A stretch of 64,000 nt of DNA from Actinomycetota bacterium (GTDB lineage: Bacteria > Actinomycetota > Actinomycetes > Actinomycetales > Microbacteriaceae). Positions 47,750 to 57,183 of this stretch are shown here, piece after piece. The notes beneath the pieces are model-generated. The model made no database searches, was not told the DNA's origin, and worked only from the letters and a program-made list of their open reading frames with translations. Made by a program: the position numbers and the translations under genes. Positions within the stretch are counted from its first letter, which is position 1, and every line of letters begins with the position of its first letter. The stretch is taken from the NCBI GenBank assembly GCA_947449765.1, contig CANFSP010000004.1, positions 1-64,000 on the forward strand. The letters are read 5' to 3'.

Positions 47750-48196
47750 ATGTCGTGCATCCGCTTCAACACGCCAGCGCAACGAGCACAGCTGGATCGT
47801 CTCGCGTCAGACCCAAAGCTCTCTGCAGAGTCTGTTGCGCAGTTTCTCTCACCGGAGATCACCGATTCTAAGATTGCTCGTTTGAAATTGATGGCATCCT
47901 CACGAAACGTCAAAATTCGGGAGAGCGCGGCACTAAGTATTCATTTGCCCGACGAGGATCGTTGGTTGCTCGCCCGGGATGTCGCGGAGTCAGTTCGGGT
48001 CTGTGTCGCGAGGAATGAGTCAACACCCTGTGACATTTTGCGGCATCTCGCGGCTGACCCGTCTGAGACCGTACGCGGCTGGGTTGCTGTGAATTATTTT
48101 GTTCCGGCAGACACAATGGAGGTGCTTGCGCTAGATGAGGCATCGACGGTGCGCGCACTCGTTTCCTGGAAGAAAGAACTAGCCGAGACGTCGTAG
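47750..48196 (+). CDS. Small HEAT/LRV-like repeat protein, unknown function
   Basis: This 148-residue protein has short helical repeats such as SDPKLSAESVAQFLS, SSRNVKIRESAALSI, VAESVRVCVARNESTP and AADPSETVRGWVAVN, resembling variant leucine-rich (LRV) or HEAT-like repeats. No catalytic motif or membrane helix is visible. Two Cys (in RVCVARN and TPCDIL) are present but not in a cluster-binding arrangement. The ATG at 47750 is fixed by the -10 element. It is convergent with ctpE. Function is unknown; a protein-interaction or scaffold role is only a guess. Confidence 0.7.
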   Translation: MSCIRFNTPAQRAQLDRLASDPKLSAESVAQFLSPEITDSKIARLKLMASSRNVKIRESAALSIHLPDEDRWLLARDVAESVRVCVARNESTPCDILRHLAADPSETVRGWVAVNYFVPADTMEVLALDEASTVRALVSWKKELAETS

Positions 48197-48259
48197 ACAA
48201 AAACCGTCGCGTGAGAGTGGCGTGGTGTCGTTGTGGTCGTGGAAGAGAGAACCCAAGCT

Positions 48260-50743
48260 TTAGACCTGGTTGTTGAGATGCCGAAGGATGCGACCAACAA
48301 TGAAGTTGGTTACTTCAAGAAGTAGGCTGGCCAGCGCTCCGACTCCCACTGCTAGGACGGTCAAATTGGGCGGCAGTATTGCGTAACCGAAGAAGTCTCG
48401 AGTGAGCGGTATCAGGAACATTCCGATGAATAGCGCATACATCGCGACAACGATAACGAGCCGCCAACCGCGTAGAGGCCGTGACAGAGCCGTCAACACC
48501 CAGAGTCCACTGAGCGAGAGAATGAGGGACGCTACAGTCTGCGAATAGGCGGGTGTCGCCATATCGCTAAATCTCAGAAACGCATCTGTTCCGGCTACCA
48601 CCGTCCCAATGATTAAACCGCTTGGTATGCAGTAGCTCAGAGACCGCTTGAGAAATCCCGGGCGATAGATGCGGTTATTGGGCAACAGTGCCAGTAAGAA
48701 AGAAGCTATGCCGATGGTGTAGCCGTCGACGCCCGAGAGTTGTCGCGGGAGGAATGGGAACGGCCACAGAAGAATTCCGAAGGTGAGGGCAAGAAACATC
48801 GCCCACGTTGTCTTCGTAAGGAACAGGCGCGAAACCCTCTCAACGTTTGCGATGACGCGACGTCCCTCGCCGAGCACACTCGGGAGAGAAGAAAAGGCAC
48901 TCGAGAGCAAAACGATTCGCGACACTGCTTTGGTCGCAGCCGATCCGTTTCCCATGGCGATTCCCATGTCGGCGGATTTCAAGGCAAGGGCGTCATTGAC
49001 TCCATCACCCGTCATCGCTACGACATGACCTCGAAGTTTGAGAGCGAGAACCATCTGCTTCTTCTGCTCAGGTGTAACACGTCCGAACACCGTGTGAGTC
49101 TCGAGAACTTCTGAAAGCTCCGAGAGATCGTGGGGGAGTTGCGTTGCATCAACGGGATTATCGGCGTGTGGAATACCAGCTGCCCGCGCGACGGCACCAA
49201 CCGTGATGGGGCTATCGCCCGAGATGACCTTCAGTGAAAGTCCTTGCTCGACAAGAAATTCGATGGTTGGTGCCGCATCTGGGCGCACCTTTTCACGGAA
49301 AACGACGATTCCATGAGGTGAGACGAGATCCTTGGCCAATTGAGGAGAGTCTGCATCTATCCGTCCTCCGTATGTGGCCAGGACAAGAACACGCATTCCT
49401 TGCCGGGCCATGTTGGCGCATTCGTCGAGTGCCACATCATGCTGAGCTTGCCCGGAATCTAGAACCATTTCTGGAGCACCGAATAACCAGAGGACATGAG
49501 CAACCTGTGTCGCGCTCCACTTGCGCGCAGAATCAAACGGAATAACCTGCTGTGAATCGTCGACGTCATCGAGAGCGAACTTGTCAGTCAATGCGCGTGC
49601 TGTGGGATTGGCGTCCGCTGTCCGTGAGATGGCGGAAAGCGCACCTTTCCAGGAGTCGTCATCAGCGTCGGTAGCCAAAGTGTGAAAGCTGTCGAAAACG
49701 ATTGCTCCGTCGGTGAGGGTTCCCGTCTTGTCAAAGCACACCACGTCGACGCGGGCAAGCCCTTCTACGGCAGGCAGTTCTTGAACCAGTACCTGCTGAC
49801 GAGCGAGTTTCACCGCTGCCAGTGCAAACGAGATGCTCGTGATGAGAACCAAGCCTTGGGGAATCATGCTGATGATTGAGGCGACACTCGCGACGACCGG
49901 TTCAAGCCATTCACCCGAATCCAGGGCATGACGCCACCCACCAACCGCCTGCATTTGGCCGTTCAATGCGATGAGCATGAAGGGGATGAGGGCCCACGAA
50001 ATCCATCGAATAATTCGGGCAAGGGCATTTCTCAACTCAGAGTTGACGAGTGAAAAGCGACGAGCTTCCCGTGTGATTGCGCTCGAATACGATTCGATAC
50101 CCACACGTAATGTACGAGCGGTAGCTGCACCGGATACGACTATTGAACCGGACAGAACCTCATCCAATTCGTGCTTGATCACTGGATCTGACTCGCCAGT
50201 CAGGAGAGACTCATCAACGGTAAAGTCGCGACAATCGAGAACTTTGGCGTCAGCGGGAATCTGGTCTCCGGCTCGAAGTACGAGTGCATCGTCAAGCACA
50301 ACCCGCTCTACTCTGATTTCGAATTCAGAACCATCGCGCAGAACGCGTGCCAGGGGTTGATTCACAATGGCGATGCGGTCCAACGTTCTCTTGGACGTAA
50401 ATTCTTGAACAATTCCAATGATGACGTTGGTGACAACGGCAAACCCGAAGAGCGCATCCTTCCACTGCCCGAGCACGAGCAGAAGGATGAAGCTTCCCCC
50501 AACAACAGCATTGAAAAGGGTAAAGAGGTTGGATCTCAAAATGACGGCAAGGCTTCGGCTCGACCTCGTTTCTTCGAGATTTGCAAGACCTAGCCGCTCT
50601 CGCTCTTCGACATCAGCAAGGGTAAGTCCGCGTGAGATAACTTGATCATCCCGAACGCGTGACCGCATCTCTCGACCTCGTGCAATGGCATCGATGAGAA
50701 CCGCATGCCTCGCGGCGGAACGGTCGATACGGTCTCGAGGCAT
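48260..50743 (-). CDS. ctpE: P-type cation-transporting ATPase, CtpE-like
   Basis: This 827-residue P-type ATPase has the phosphorylation motif DKTGT at Asp338, actuator TGES, the GDGVND hinge motif, and about eight to ten transmembrane helices, with six at the C-terminus. The N-terminal sequence GLTLADVEERERLGLAN and the segment VTNVIIGIVQEFTSKRTLDRIA are typical of the CtpE family, implicated in calcium uptake in mycobacteria. The ATG at 50743 lies seven bases after TAACCT, a probable leaderless start. A longer frame reaching the tRNA was discarded. Confidence 0.88.
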   Translation of the reverse strand: MPRDRIDRSAARHAVLIDAIARGREMRSRVRDDQVISRGLTLADVEERERLGLANLEETRSSRSLAVILRSNLFTLFNAVVGGSFILLLVLGQWKDALFGFAVVTNVIIGIVQEFTSKRTLDRIAIVNQPLARVLRDGSEFEIRVERVVLDDALVLRAGDQIPADAKVLDCRDFTVDESLLTGESDPVIKHELDEVLSGSIVVSGAATARTLRVGIESYSSAITREARRFSLVNSELRNALARIIRWISWALIPFMLIALNGQMQAVGGWRHALDSGEWLEPVVASVASIISMIPQGLVLITSISFALAAVKLARQQVLVQELPAVEGLARVDVVCFDKTGTLTDGAIVFDSFHTLATDADDDSWKGALSAISRTADANPTARALTDKFALDDVDDSQQVIPFDSARKWSATQVAHVLWLFGAPEMVLDSGQAQHDVALDECANMARQGMRVLVLATYGGRIDADSPQLAKDLVSPHGIVVFREKVRPDAAPTIEFLVEQGLSLKVISGDSPITVGAVARAAGIPHADNPVDATQLPHDLSELSEVLETHTVFGRVTPEQKKQMVLALKLRGHVVAMTGDGVNDALALKSADMGIAMGNGSAATKAVSRIVLLSSAFSSLPSVLGEGRRVIANVERVSRLFLTKTTWAMFLALTFGILLWPFPFLPRQLSGVDGYTIGIASFLLALLPNNRIYRPGFLKRSLSYCIPSGLIIGTVVAGTDAFLRFSDMATPAYSQTVASLILSLSGLWVLTALSRPLRGWRLVIVVAMYALFIGMFLIPLTRDFFGYAILPPNLTVLAVGVGALASLLLEVTNFIVGRILRHLNNQV

Positions 50744-50756
50744 AGTCAACAGGTTA
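50744..50756 (-). promoter_or_regulatory. Leaderless promoter of ctpE
   Basis: On the minus strand TAACCT (50756-50751) is followed by seven bases and the ATG. Confidence 0.5.
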
Positions 50757-50894
50757 CTCACGTGAAAGTGCGACAGCCAACGAGCAGCCGAGGAAAACTG
50801 CGAAACGCTGATGATGCGGTGATCTTCGAGTGTGAGCTTCTTACGCCGTCTCACTAACGAGAAGAACCCCGGAGGACCGGGGCTCTTCAACCTG

Positions 50895-50979
50895 TGCGCG
50901 AGGGGGGACTTGAACCCCCACGCCCTATACGGGCACTAGCACCTCAAGCTAGCGCGTCTGCCTATTCCGCCACCCGCGC
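50895..50979 (-). tRNA. tRNA-Leu (anticodon GAG)
   Basis: On the minus strand acceptor GCGCGGG pairs with CTCGCGC plus discriminator A. The anticodon stem CTAGC/GCTAG encloses TTGAGGT, giving anticodon GAG. A long variable arm confirms class II. It decodes CUC and CUU. CCA is not encoded. Confidence 0.95.
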
Positions 50980-50986
50980 AGGTTAC

Positions 50987-51014
50987 GGTGCAACAGCACC
51001 GATTGAAAACATTA
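50987..51014 (-). promoter_or_regulatory. Promoter and 5' hairpin of tRNA-Leu(GAG)
   Basis: TAATGT (51014-51009) on the minus strand is the likely -10. A hairpin GGTGC-AACA-GCACC (50987-51000) lies in the short 5' leader that RNase P would remove. The rest of the gap up to 51081 shows nothing recognisable. Confidence 0.45.
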
Positions 51015-51081
51015 CCACGGCTCGACTAGGGCGAAAGCCACTGCATTGGTCACAGCTCATCGAGACGGAGTAGTCACGGGG

Positions 51082-52035
51082 TTAGCTGGGACGTTCGGGC
51101 CCATCCAATCCAGAGGGTCCACCGTCCGAAGTCTCGCCGCTCTGACTTCGCAGAAATCGCTCGAACTCTTCGGCAAGGGATTCCGCGCTCGCGCGTGGTC
51201 CGCTAATTGCGTCGCTGGATGATTCAAGCGTTGCGATGTATCCGCGCATGTCGTCGTCTTCTGCAGCCATGGCATCAATGCCGGCTTCCCACTCGGCCGC
51301 TTCGTCCATAAGGTCGCCTCGAGGAATTGAAACATCAATAATTTCTTCAAGTTTGTCGATGAGAGCGAGGGCGGCCTTAGGCGATGGTATGTGGTGGACA
51401 TAGTGGGGAACTGAAGCCCACAACGAAATCGTGGCAAGGTCAGCCTTTTCGGCTGCGTCAGCAATTACGGTAAGAATTCCAACCGGACCTTCGTAGGAGC
51501 TTCGCTCCAAATCAAAAACGTTGCGAATTCGCGAGTTTTCGCTTGAGGCAAAAATCGGTACTGACCTGCTGTGCGGAACATCAGCCAGCAAAGCACCAAG
51601 TAACACGACCCCACGAATGTTTGCCGCCTGGGCTAATTCGATGACCTCGTGAGAAAACGATTGCCAATTTCGAGTGGGTTCAGGTCCGAGAAGGAGGTAA
51701 ATGTTTCGTTCATTTCCGCCCGTGACACGTAGCCCGGTCTCACTGATGAGTTTTTCTTCGGGAGCTTGATCATCGACCCTCTCTGCGGGAACAAGAGGTG
51801 CATACATTTTGGTAACGGGCCACTCGATTTGGCGCTGGCCTTCCGCGTCGCGACCAACGTGGGGCCGGACGAGCTGGTAGTCGTACAGCGTTTCAGAGCC
51901 AAACTCAGCGATGGGAACAAGCTCTAGCTGGTCTAGGAGGACGCTCACTGCCCTCGAAGCGGCCTCTCCGGCGTCGTTCCATCCCTCGAAAGCGACGACG
52001 AGGATGCGTCCGGAAAAGTCACCGCCTGAATTCAC
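51082..52035 (-). CDS. PAC2-family protein
   Basis: This 317-residue protein belongs to the PAC2 (proteasome assembly chaperone-like) family of Actinobacteria, named for distant similarity to eukaryotic PSMG2. Marks are VVAFEGWNDAGEAAS at the N-terminus, LLLGPEPTRNWQSFS and SVPHYVHHIPSPKAALAL. The C-terminus is acidic and Ser/Gly-rich. The GTG start has GGAGG (52046-52042) six bases upstream. It normally lies beside the proteasome cluster; here that cluster is gone. Function is unknown. Confidence 0.88.
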   Translation of the reverse strand: MNSGGDFSGRILVVAFEGWNDAGEAASRAVSVLLDQLELVPIAEFGSETLYDYQLVRPHVGRDAEGQRQIEWPVTKMYAPLVPAERVDDQAPEEKLISETGLRVTGGNERNIYLLLGPEPTRNWQSFSHEVIELAQAANIRGVVLLGALLADVPHSRSVPIFASSENSRIRNVFDLERSSYEGPVGILTVIADAAEKADLATISLWASVPHYVHHIPSPKAALALIDKLEEIIDVSIPRGDLMDEAAEWEAGIDAMAAEDDDMRGYIATLESSSDAISGPRASAESLAEEFERFLRSQSGETSDGGPSGLDGPERPS

Positions 52036-52104
52036 CGTCGTCCTCCTCTTAGTGTGGCCGTGAAGTAAAGCCTATGAGTTCCGGGGAAGATACACTCAGT
52101 TATC

Positions 52105-52785
52105 GTGCGCACTCCACCAAGACTACCCTCCGCTTTTTTGTGGGATTTAGATGGAACCATCGTCGATTCTGAGGAGTATTGGATCACGGCAGAGCGAGAA
52201 CTCGCGCGAGAATTTGGCGCTTCGTGGACTCATGAGGACGGCATTGCTCAAGTTGGGCAAGGATTACCAGTGACTGCCGCTGCTCTGCGACAGGCTGGAG
52301 TCGAGCTCGACAACGATGCGATTATCGGTCGTCTTGCCTCTCGGGTCAATGAGTTACTGAGCGTCGCCATTCCGTGGCGACCTGGAGCGGTTGAACTTTT
52401 ACAAGCGATCGCGGCGACCGAGATTCCACAAGCGCTAGTGACAATGTCAGTGAGGTCAACGGCGATGCGTGTTGCCTCAAACGTTCCCGGTGTTCACTTC
52501 TCGACCGTCATCACCGGTGATGCCGTTACGCACCAAAAGCCCCATCCGGAGGCATATTTGCGCGCAGCTCAAGAACTGAGTGTGGACATATCCACCTGCA
52601 TGGCTATTGAAGATTCTCCATCGGGAATCGCAGCAGCGTGGAGCTCGGGAGCGGTTGTCGTTGGCGTCCGTCATTTGGTCGATATTTCGGCCACGTCTCA
52701 CCACGACCTTCTGGACACACTCAGTGGCGTCAGTCTGACTGAGATGCTGGATATTTTTCACCGCGCTGTTGAGGTCGAAAAGTGA
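52105..52785 (+). CDS. HAD-family phosphatase
   Basis: This 226-residue HAD hydrolase has motif I DLDGT (Asp14 and Asp16), Ser/Thr motif II (VTMSVRS), Lys in THQKPHPEAYL and motif IV IEDSPSGIAAA, with a helical cap (about 30-90). It resembles beta-phosphoglucomutase/sugar phosphatases; substrate is unknown. The GTG start lies eight bases after TACACT (52091-52096), near-leaderless. The stop overlaps trmI as GTGA. It is the usual gene before trmI in Actinobacteria. Confidence 0.88.
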   Translation: MRTPPRLPSAFLWDLDGTIVDSEEYWITAERELAREFGASWTHEDGIAQVGQGLPVTAAALRQAGVELDNDAIIGRLASRVNELLSVAIPWRPGAVELLQAIAATEIPQALVTMSVRSTAMRVASNVPGVHFSTVITGDAVTHQKPHPEAYLRAAQELSVDISTCMAIEDSPSGIAAAWSSGAVVVGVRHLVDISATSHHDLLDTLSGVSLTEMLDIFHRAVEVEK

Positions 52786-53801
52786 ACGATCCGTTAAGTC
52801 GTGAGACGGTGAACAGTCGCTTTGAATCTGGGCCATTTCGACCCGGGGATCGGGTTCAGCTCACCGGTCCCAAAGGGCGACTGAACACAATCAGCCTTGA
52901 GCCGGGAAAGCTCTTCCATACCCACCGCGGTCCGATTGCGCACGATGACATCATTGGGATGCCAGACGGGTCAGTAGTGCGCAATGAATCAGGTGAGCCA
53001 CATCTTGCACTGAGACCACTCTTGACCGATTTCGTGATGTCGATGCCGCGTGGAGCCGCGATTATTTATCCTAAAGATGCACAAGCGATTCTCGGAATGC
53101 TTGACGTATACCCAGGAGCCACGGTGGTTGAAGCCGGCGTCGGTTCGGGAGCTCTCTCGTTGTGGCTGCTCAGAGCACTGGGTCCACAGGGCAATCTTTT
53201 CAGTATTGAACGGCGTGCGGATTTTGCTGAGATTGCACAGGCGAATGGTGAAACGTACTTTGGTCTCCGTCCAACAAATTGGTCCGTTTCGGTCGGAGAC
53301 TTCAACGACCGCGTACACGATGTTGTTGAAAAGGGCCAAGCGGACCGCGTTATTTTGGACATGCTGGCTCCGTGGGAATGCATTAATGACGTTGCGTGGG
53401 CGCTCACCGCGGGGGGTGTTCTCGTCTGCTACGTAGCAACGGTAACCCAGCTCTCTCGAACCGTTGAAGCACTTCGAGAATCAGGCTTCTTCACGACAGC
53501 GCAATGCTCCGAAACGATGCATCGCACATGGCATGTCGAGGGTCTTGCGGTGAGACCCGATCACCGGATGATCGGCCACACCGGTTTTCTCCTCTCTGCT
53601 CGTCGGTTGGCGGACGGTGTTGAAATGCCACCGCTTAAGCGACGACCATCGAAGTCCGACTTCACCGAGGAAGATGTTGAAGCATGGACTCCGGGCGCTC
53701 TCGGTGTCCGACAAGTCAGTGATAAGTCTGTTCGAAAAAGGCTTCGAGAGGCCGAGCGAAGCGCGCGACTCTCCGGGGAAAGTCGCGACCAAGAGAGCTA
53801 G
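52782..53801 (+). CDS. trmI: tRNA (adenine-58-N1)-methyltransferase TrmI
   Basis: This 339-residue class I methyltransferase has SAM motif I VVEAGVGSGALSL, IERR as motif II, LDMLAPW as motif IV, and the N-terminal TrmI domain (GPFRPGDRVQLTGPKGR). It methylates A58 in the tRNA T-loop. The C-terminal extension is basic. Its GTG overlaps the HAD stop by four bases. In proteasome-bearing Actinobacteria the ATPase gene mpa/arc follows; here the next gene is FKBP. Confidence 0.93.
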   Translation: MNDPLSRETVNSRFESGPFRPGDRVQLTGPKGRLNTISLEPGKLFHTHRGPIAHDDIIGMPDGSVVRNESGEPHLALRPLLTDFVMSMPRGAAIIYPKDAQAILGMLDVYPGATVVEAGVGSGALSLWLLRALGPQGNLFSIERRADFAEIAQANGETYFGLRPTNWSVSVGDFNDRVHDVVEKGQADRVILDMLAPWECINDVAWALTAGGVLVCYVATVTQLSRTVEALRESGFFTTAQCSETMHRTWHVEGLAVRPDHRMIGHTGFLLSARRLADGVEMPPLKRRPSKSDFTEEDVEAWTPGALGVRQVSDKSVRKRLREAERSARLSGESRDQES

Positions 53802-53900
53802 GCTTGTTTAGGAATGTCTCAGCGTGCGTTCAGGAAACGTGCACGTGAAGAGTTCATCGATACGACAGAATGAATTGTCGTTTGAGAGAAATGAATACCA
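53802..53900 (+). promoter_or_regulatory. trmI-FKBP junction, site of missing proteasome genes
   Basis: This 99-base gap holds a perfect palindrome ACGTGCACGT (53837-53846) and an inverted repeat ACGACA/TGTCGT (about 53862-53881) that could be a weak terminator. No remnant of mpa/arc, dop, pup, prcBA or pafA could be recognised by eye. No clear promoter was identified. Confidence 0.4.
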
Positions 53901-54833
53901 GTGAAAATCGCACTTTCTGTCCTGATCACCGCCGCATCAGCACTCGCACTCGTGGGTTGCGCATCCCCAGGAAACTCGGCAGGGTGTACACCACTGTCGA
54001 CGTCGGGTGACGCAACGAAGAAGGTATCAGTAACTGGGAATTTCGGGTCAAAACCTACAGTCACCTTCGACGCGGGACTTTCAGCGACCGAGACGCAGTC
54101 TGAAGCGTTGTCCACAGGTGCCGGAGATGTCGTTCTTCCCGGGCAATCAATCTCCATCGACGCTCAGCTGTATGACGGAGCGACGGGCAAGCTCATCAAT
54201 GAAACCGCATTCGACGGAACGGGCCGCCCGACTATCCCCGTAAACATCGAGGTGCTTGGCGGTATCACGAAAGCACTCCAGTGCCAACACGTGGGATCGA
54301 GGGTGCTGGCGGTCATTGGTGGCGATGAAACGCTGGCCACCAACATGGGTCTGGACAAGACCGGAACTATCGTCGCGGTTTTTGACATTGTGAGCGCTAA
54401 TCTCCAGAAAGCGAACGGTGAGCCTCAGGTCGTGCCAGACGGGCTCCCGAGGGTAGTTCTCGCCGACGACGGTACTCCAGGAATCACCATTCCAAACACG
54501 GCCGCTCCCACTGCCTTGAGCGTTACCCTGCTGAAGAAGGGCACCGGCGCAGTCGTGGCCGCGCATGCCAACGTCACCGTTCACTACACGGGTGTCGTGT
54601 GGGGAGGCACTGGTGAAGCGTTTGATTCAAGCTGGACCAAGGGGACCCCGGCTGATTTCAACGTCGACGGTGTCATCCCCGGTTTCCGCGATGCTCTTGT
54701 TGGCCAAGCAGTGGGTTCGCAAATCCTTGTGATCATCCCGCCAGATCAGGGTTATGGCTCGCAGGCCACGGGAAATATCCCAGCCAACTCGACACTCGTT
54801 TTTGTCATCGATATCCTCGGAACGTCACTCTAG
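53901..54833 (+). CDS. FKBP-type peptidyl-prolyl isomerase, lipoprotein
   Basis: This 310-residue secreted lipoprotein has a signal peptide (1-19) with a lipobox ending in Cys20 (LVGC). The C-terminal FKBP domain (about 220-308) has VHYTGVVWGG, FDSSW, VIPGFRDALVG, IPPDQGYGS and IPANSTLVFVIDIL. The N-terminal half (about 75-165) resembles a second, degenerate FKBP domain. It probably folds proteins outside the membrane. Such a gene is often placed between pafA and pafB. Confidence 0.9.
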   Translation: MKIALSVLITAASALALVGCASPGNSAGCTPLSTSGDATKKVSVTGNFGSKPTVTFDAGLSATETQSEALSTGAGDVVLPGQSISIDAQLYDGATGKLINETAFDGTGRPTIPVNIEVLGGITKALQCQHVGSRVLAVIGGDETLATNMGLDKTGTIVAVFDIVSANLQKANGEPQVVPDGLPRVVLADDGTPGITIPNTAAPTALSVTLLKKGTGAVVAAHANVTVHYTGVVWGGTGEAFDSSWTKGTPADFNVDGVIPGFRDALVGQAVGSQILVIIPPDQGYGSQATGNIPANSTLVFVIDILGTSL

Positions 54834-54858
54834 GTTGAGCTGACTGGGGGAGCGGTCC

Positions 54859-55869
54859 ATGGCAGTGTCAGGCAGTGGCGTCACGAGAGAGAAACGTCTT
54901 CTTGGGATGATCATGACACTGCTGTACTACCCTCACGGCCTCACAAAGAATGAACTGTTCGCGTGCCTAGAAGGATACAGCGAGAAGTTCAACTCCTTGA
55001 GGCCCTCTGAAACCGATCAAGGCCTGGAAAGGCAATTTTCCCGCGACAAGAGTGAGCTTCGCCGTTTAGGTATTCCGATTGAGACAGTTAGTGAGTATGA
55101 GGCGCTAAACGACAACCAGGCGACAAGGTATGTCATTCGGGAAAGTGAGTATGAATTCCCCAAAGACATTCTCTTTTCAGCTCAGGAATTATCTCTCATT
55201 GAACGAGCTGCTGACGCGTGGCGAGAAGGGTCCATGGGACGTGAGTCTCGTCATGCGCTCACTAAACTCCGCTCTCTTGGCCTGCCCGCCGACGAATCTC
55301 GAGTTGGTGTATCTCTGAGCTTCAATACATCTGGTGACGTGTTTGAACGTGTCCAAGAAGCAATTGACGAGTCAAAGTCAATCGACTTTTCATACCTCAA
55401 ACCGGATTCATCGACTCCAGAGCAACGGAAGGTTCTCCCACTCGCACTATTGTTCCGTTTCAATCAATGGCACATGTACAGTTTTGACCTCACTCGAGAA
55501 GATTTTCGTACATTCTTGATTTCTCGAATTATTTCCGTTCCACGTCTCGGATCCGTCGTCGAATTTTCCCAGTCCGGTAAGGATTTTGCGCAGATTCTGG
55601 CATCCGAGGTCAACCGTCTCTACTCAGAAAACGTGGCAATTGTTGAGGCTGACCTGAATTCGGATGCTTTTGTTCGGCTGAGATCAATGTTTGGTGAGCC
55701 GTGGGACGATGGTGCCTTTCGAATCAACTTTTCTGATTTAGCCCTACTCGCTGACCAACTCTCCGAGTTTGGGCACATGATTCGAGCTTCGTCGCCTGCG
55801 TCATTGCAAAGTGAGCTGGATGCCCGTTTTGCCCGAATCTACGATGCTCACTCGGGAGGCGCCGAGTGA
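54859..55869 (+). CDS. pafB: WYL-domain transcriptional regulator PafB
   Basis: This 336-residue protein has an N-terminal winged helix (about 10-75) and a WYL domain (about 170-245), followed by the C-terminal WCX extension. PafB and PafC act together as activators of DNA-damage genes in mycobacteria, independent of LexA/RecA. A strong GGGGGAG site precedes the ATG. The pair overlaps by four bases and was named for linkage to pafA, which is absent here. Confidence 0.88.
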   Translation: MAVSGSGVTREKRLLGMIMTLLYYPHGLTKNELFACLEGYSEKFNSLRPSETDQGLERQFSRDKSELRRLGIPIETVSEYEALNDNQATRYVIRESEYEFPKDILFSAQELSLIERAADAWREGSMGRESRHALTKLRSLGLPADESRVGVSLSFNTSGDVFERVQEAIDESKSIDFSYLKPDSSTPEQRKVLPLALLFRFNQWHMYSFDLTREDFRTFLISRIISVPRLGSVVEFSQSGKDFAQILASEVNRLYSENVAIVEADLNSDAFVRLRSMFGEPWDDGAFRINFSDLALLADQLSEFGHMIRASSPASLQSELDARFARIYDAHSGGAE

Positions 55870-56828
55870 GTCCGAGACAGTTACGCCAAGAGTCCTCCGA
55901 CATCGTCACACTGTATATGTCCCTCGTTCCTTTCTTGAGGGAGAATTCGCCAGTTTCCGTTGCAGATACCGCGAGACACTTTGGTGTATCGCAGAAGATC
56001 ATCATTGATGCGGTGAACAACCTCTACTTCATGGGCCCCTTCAATCGAAGTGGTGTCATTCCGGGTGGAGGAATGTTTGACTTCGATATGGATCTGTTTG
56101 ACGAGGGCCGTGGTGACATCCTCGTGTCGCAGACTCCTTCGCTCGAACGAACTCCGCGACTCTCTGCCCAAGAAACGACAACGATTCTTGCGGGGCTTCA
56201 AATCCTGAGGGCGGCTTCAGAGCCTGAGACTCGCGATGTCATTGACAGTCTCGTGAAAAAGATCTCAGCCGCCAGGGGTTCGAACTCATCGCCGATGATC
56301 GTGAAGCCTGTCACACCTCCTCCGGTGATTGTCGAGGCTAGCGCGGCAATCAGCGAAGGACATCAGATTCGCATCGTGTACGCAAATCCCGATGGTTCCC
56401 AGACTGAGCGGACGATTGATCCACTGAGAATCGATTTCGTCGGCTCCACCTGGTATCTACGCGGTTGGTGCCATTTGCGAGAAGCGAGGCGAACCTTTCG
56501 AGCAGACCGGGTAATCTCCCATGAACATCTCGATAGCGCCATTTCGACGAAATCAACCGAGGATCTCCTACAAGATTCGCTATTTGATGAATCTGATACC
56601 GATCTTGTCGCCACTGTCTCAATGCCCGCGTGGGTATTTCCCTTCGTCAGTGACTACGACCCCAAACTGATTGACACGACCCCTTCAGGAGATCTCGTCT
56701 TAGAGGTGCGGTTTGCGGGTGTACGTAACGCTGTACGGTTCGTGTGTCGCCATCCGGGCCACATCCGTGTTCTCGAACCAGAATCCTTGAGGAACGCCAT
56801 CGCACAGTGGGCTGTCAGCCGGGGTTAG
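55866..56828 (+). CDS. pafC: WYL-domain transcriptional regulator PafC
   Basis: This 320-residue partner of PafB has an N-terminal helix-turn-helix (VSVADTARHFGVSQKIIIDAVNNL), a WYL domain (about 155-225, with the DPLRIDFVGSTWYLRGWC strand) and the WCX extension. The GTG overlaps the pafB stop as GTGA. uvrA, uvrB, uvrC and polA in this window are plausible targets, but no PafBC-type promoter motif was convincing. Confidence 0.88.
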   Translation: MSPRQLRQESSDIVTLYMSLVPFLRENSPVSVADTARHFGVSQKIIIDAVNNLYFMGPFNRSGVIPGGGMFDFDMDLFDEGRGDILVSQTPSLERTPRLSAQETTTILAGLQILRAASEPETRDVIDSLVKKISAARGSNSSPMIVKPVTPPPVIVEASAAISEGHQIRIVYANPDGSQTERTIDPLRIDFVGSTWYLRGWCHLREARRTFRADRVISHEHLDSAISTKSTEDLLQDSLFDESDTDLVATVSMPAWVFPFVSDYDPKLIDTTPSGDLVLEVRFAGVRNAVRFVCRHPGHIRVLEPESLRNAIAQWAVSRG

Positions 56829-56884
56829 ACTGAGTGAAGTAGTCTTGCGCTACATTCCGCCTCTCTCTTTAGGCAAGGTGCAAC

Positions 56885-57151
56885 ATGTTTAGAACGCTTT
56901 TTGAAGGCCCATGGTTAATCATCATCATCGTTGTGGTCCTCCTCTTATTTGGCGCACCAAAACTTCCTGGCTTGGCCAAGAGCCTGGGGCAGTCTCTGCG
57001 GATCTTTCGCGGTGAGATGAAAAACATGAAGAACGACGCTCACGAAGATGATGCTCAATCATCTGCAGCTGAGACTCAATCCGAGGCTCCGGCTTCCAGA
57101 GCTTCTAAGCTCGAGACGAAAGAGTCGTCTAAGCCCAAAAAGTCTCAGTAG
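56885..57151 (+). CDS. tatA: Sec-independent translocase TatA
   Basis: This 88-residue protein has one N-terminal transmembrane helix (about 9-22), the conserved FGAPKLPGLAKSLGQSLRIF amphipathic helix and a polar, acidic then basic tail. AAGGTG lies upstream of the ATG. It forms the Tat pore with TatC next door. Confidence 0.93.
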   Translation: MFRTLFEGPWLIIIIVVVLLLFGAPKLPGLAKSLGQSLRIFRGEMKNMKNDAHEDDAQSSAAETQSEAPASRASKLETKESSKPKKSQ

Positions 57152-57183
57152 TCGGTTCGGGTACGTCCCTCTTCGTTGTACCT

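Noticed and set aside
50744-50890. Longer N-terminus for ctpE reaching the tRNA gene
   Set aside because: The extension is not hydrophobic or conserved, and the ATG at 50743 has a -10 at the leaderless distance.
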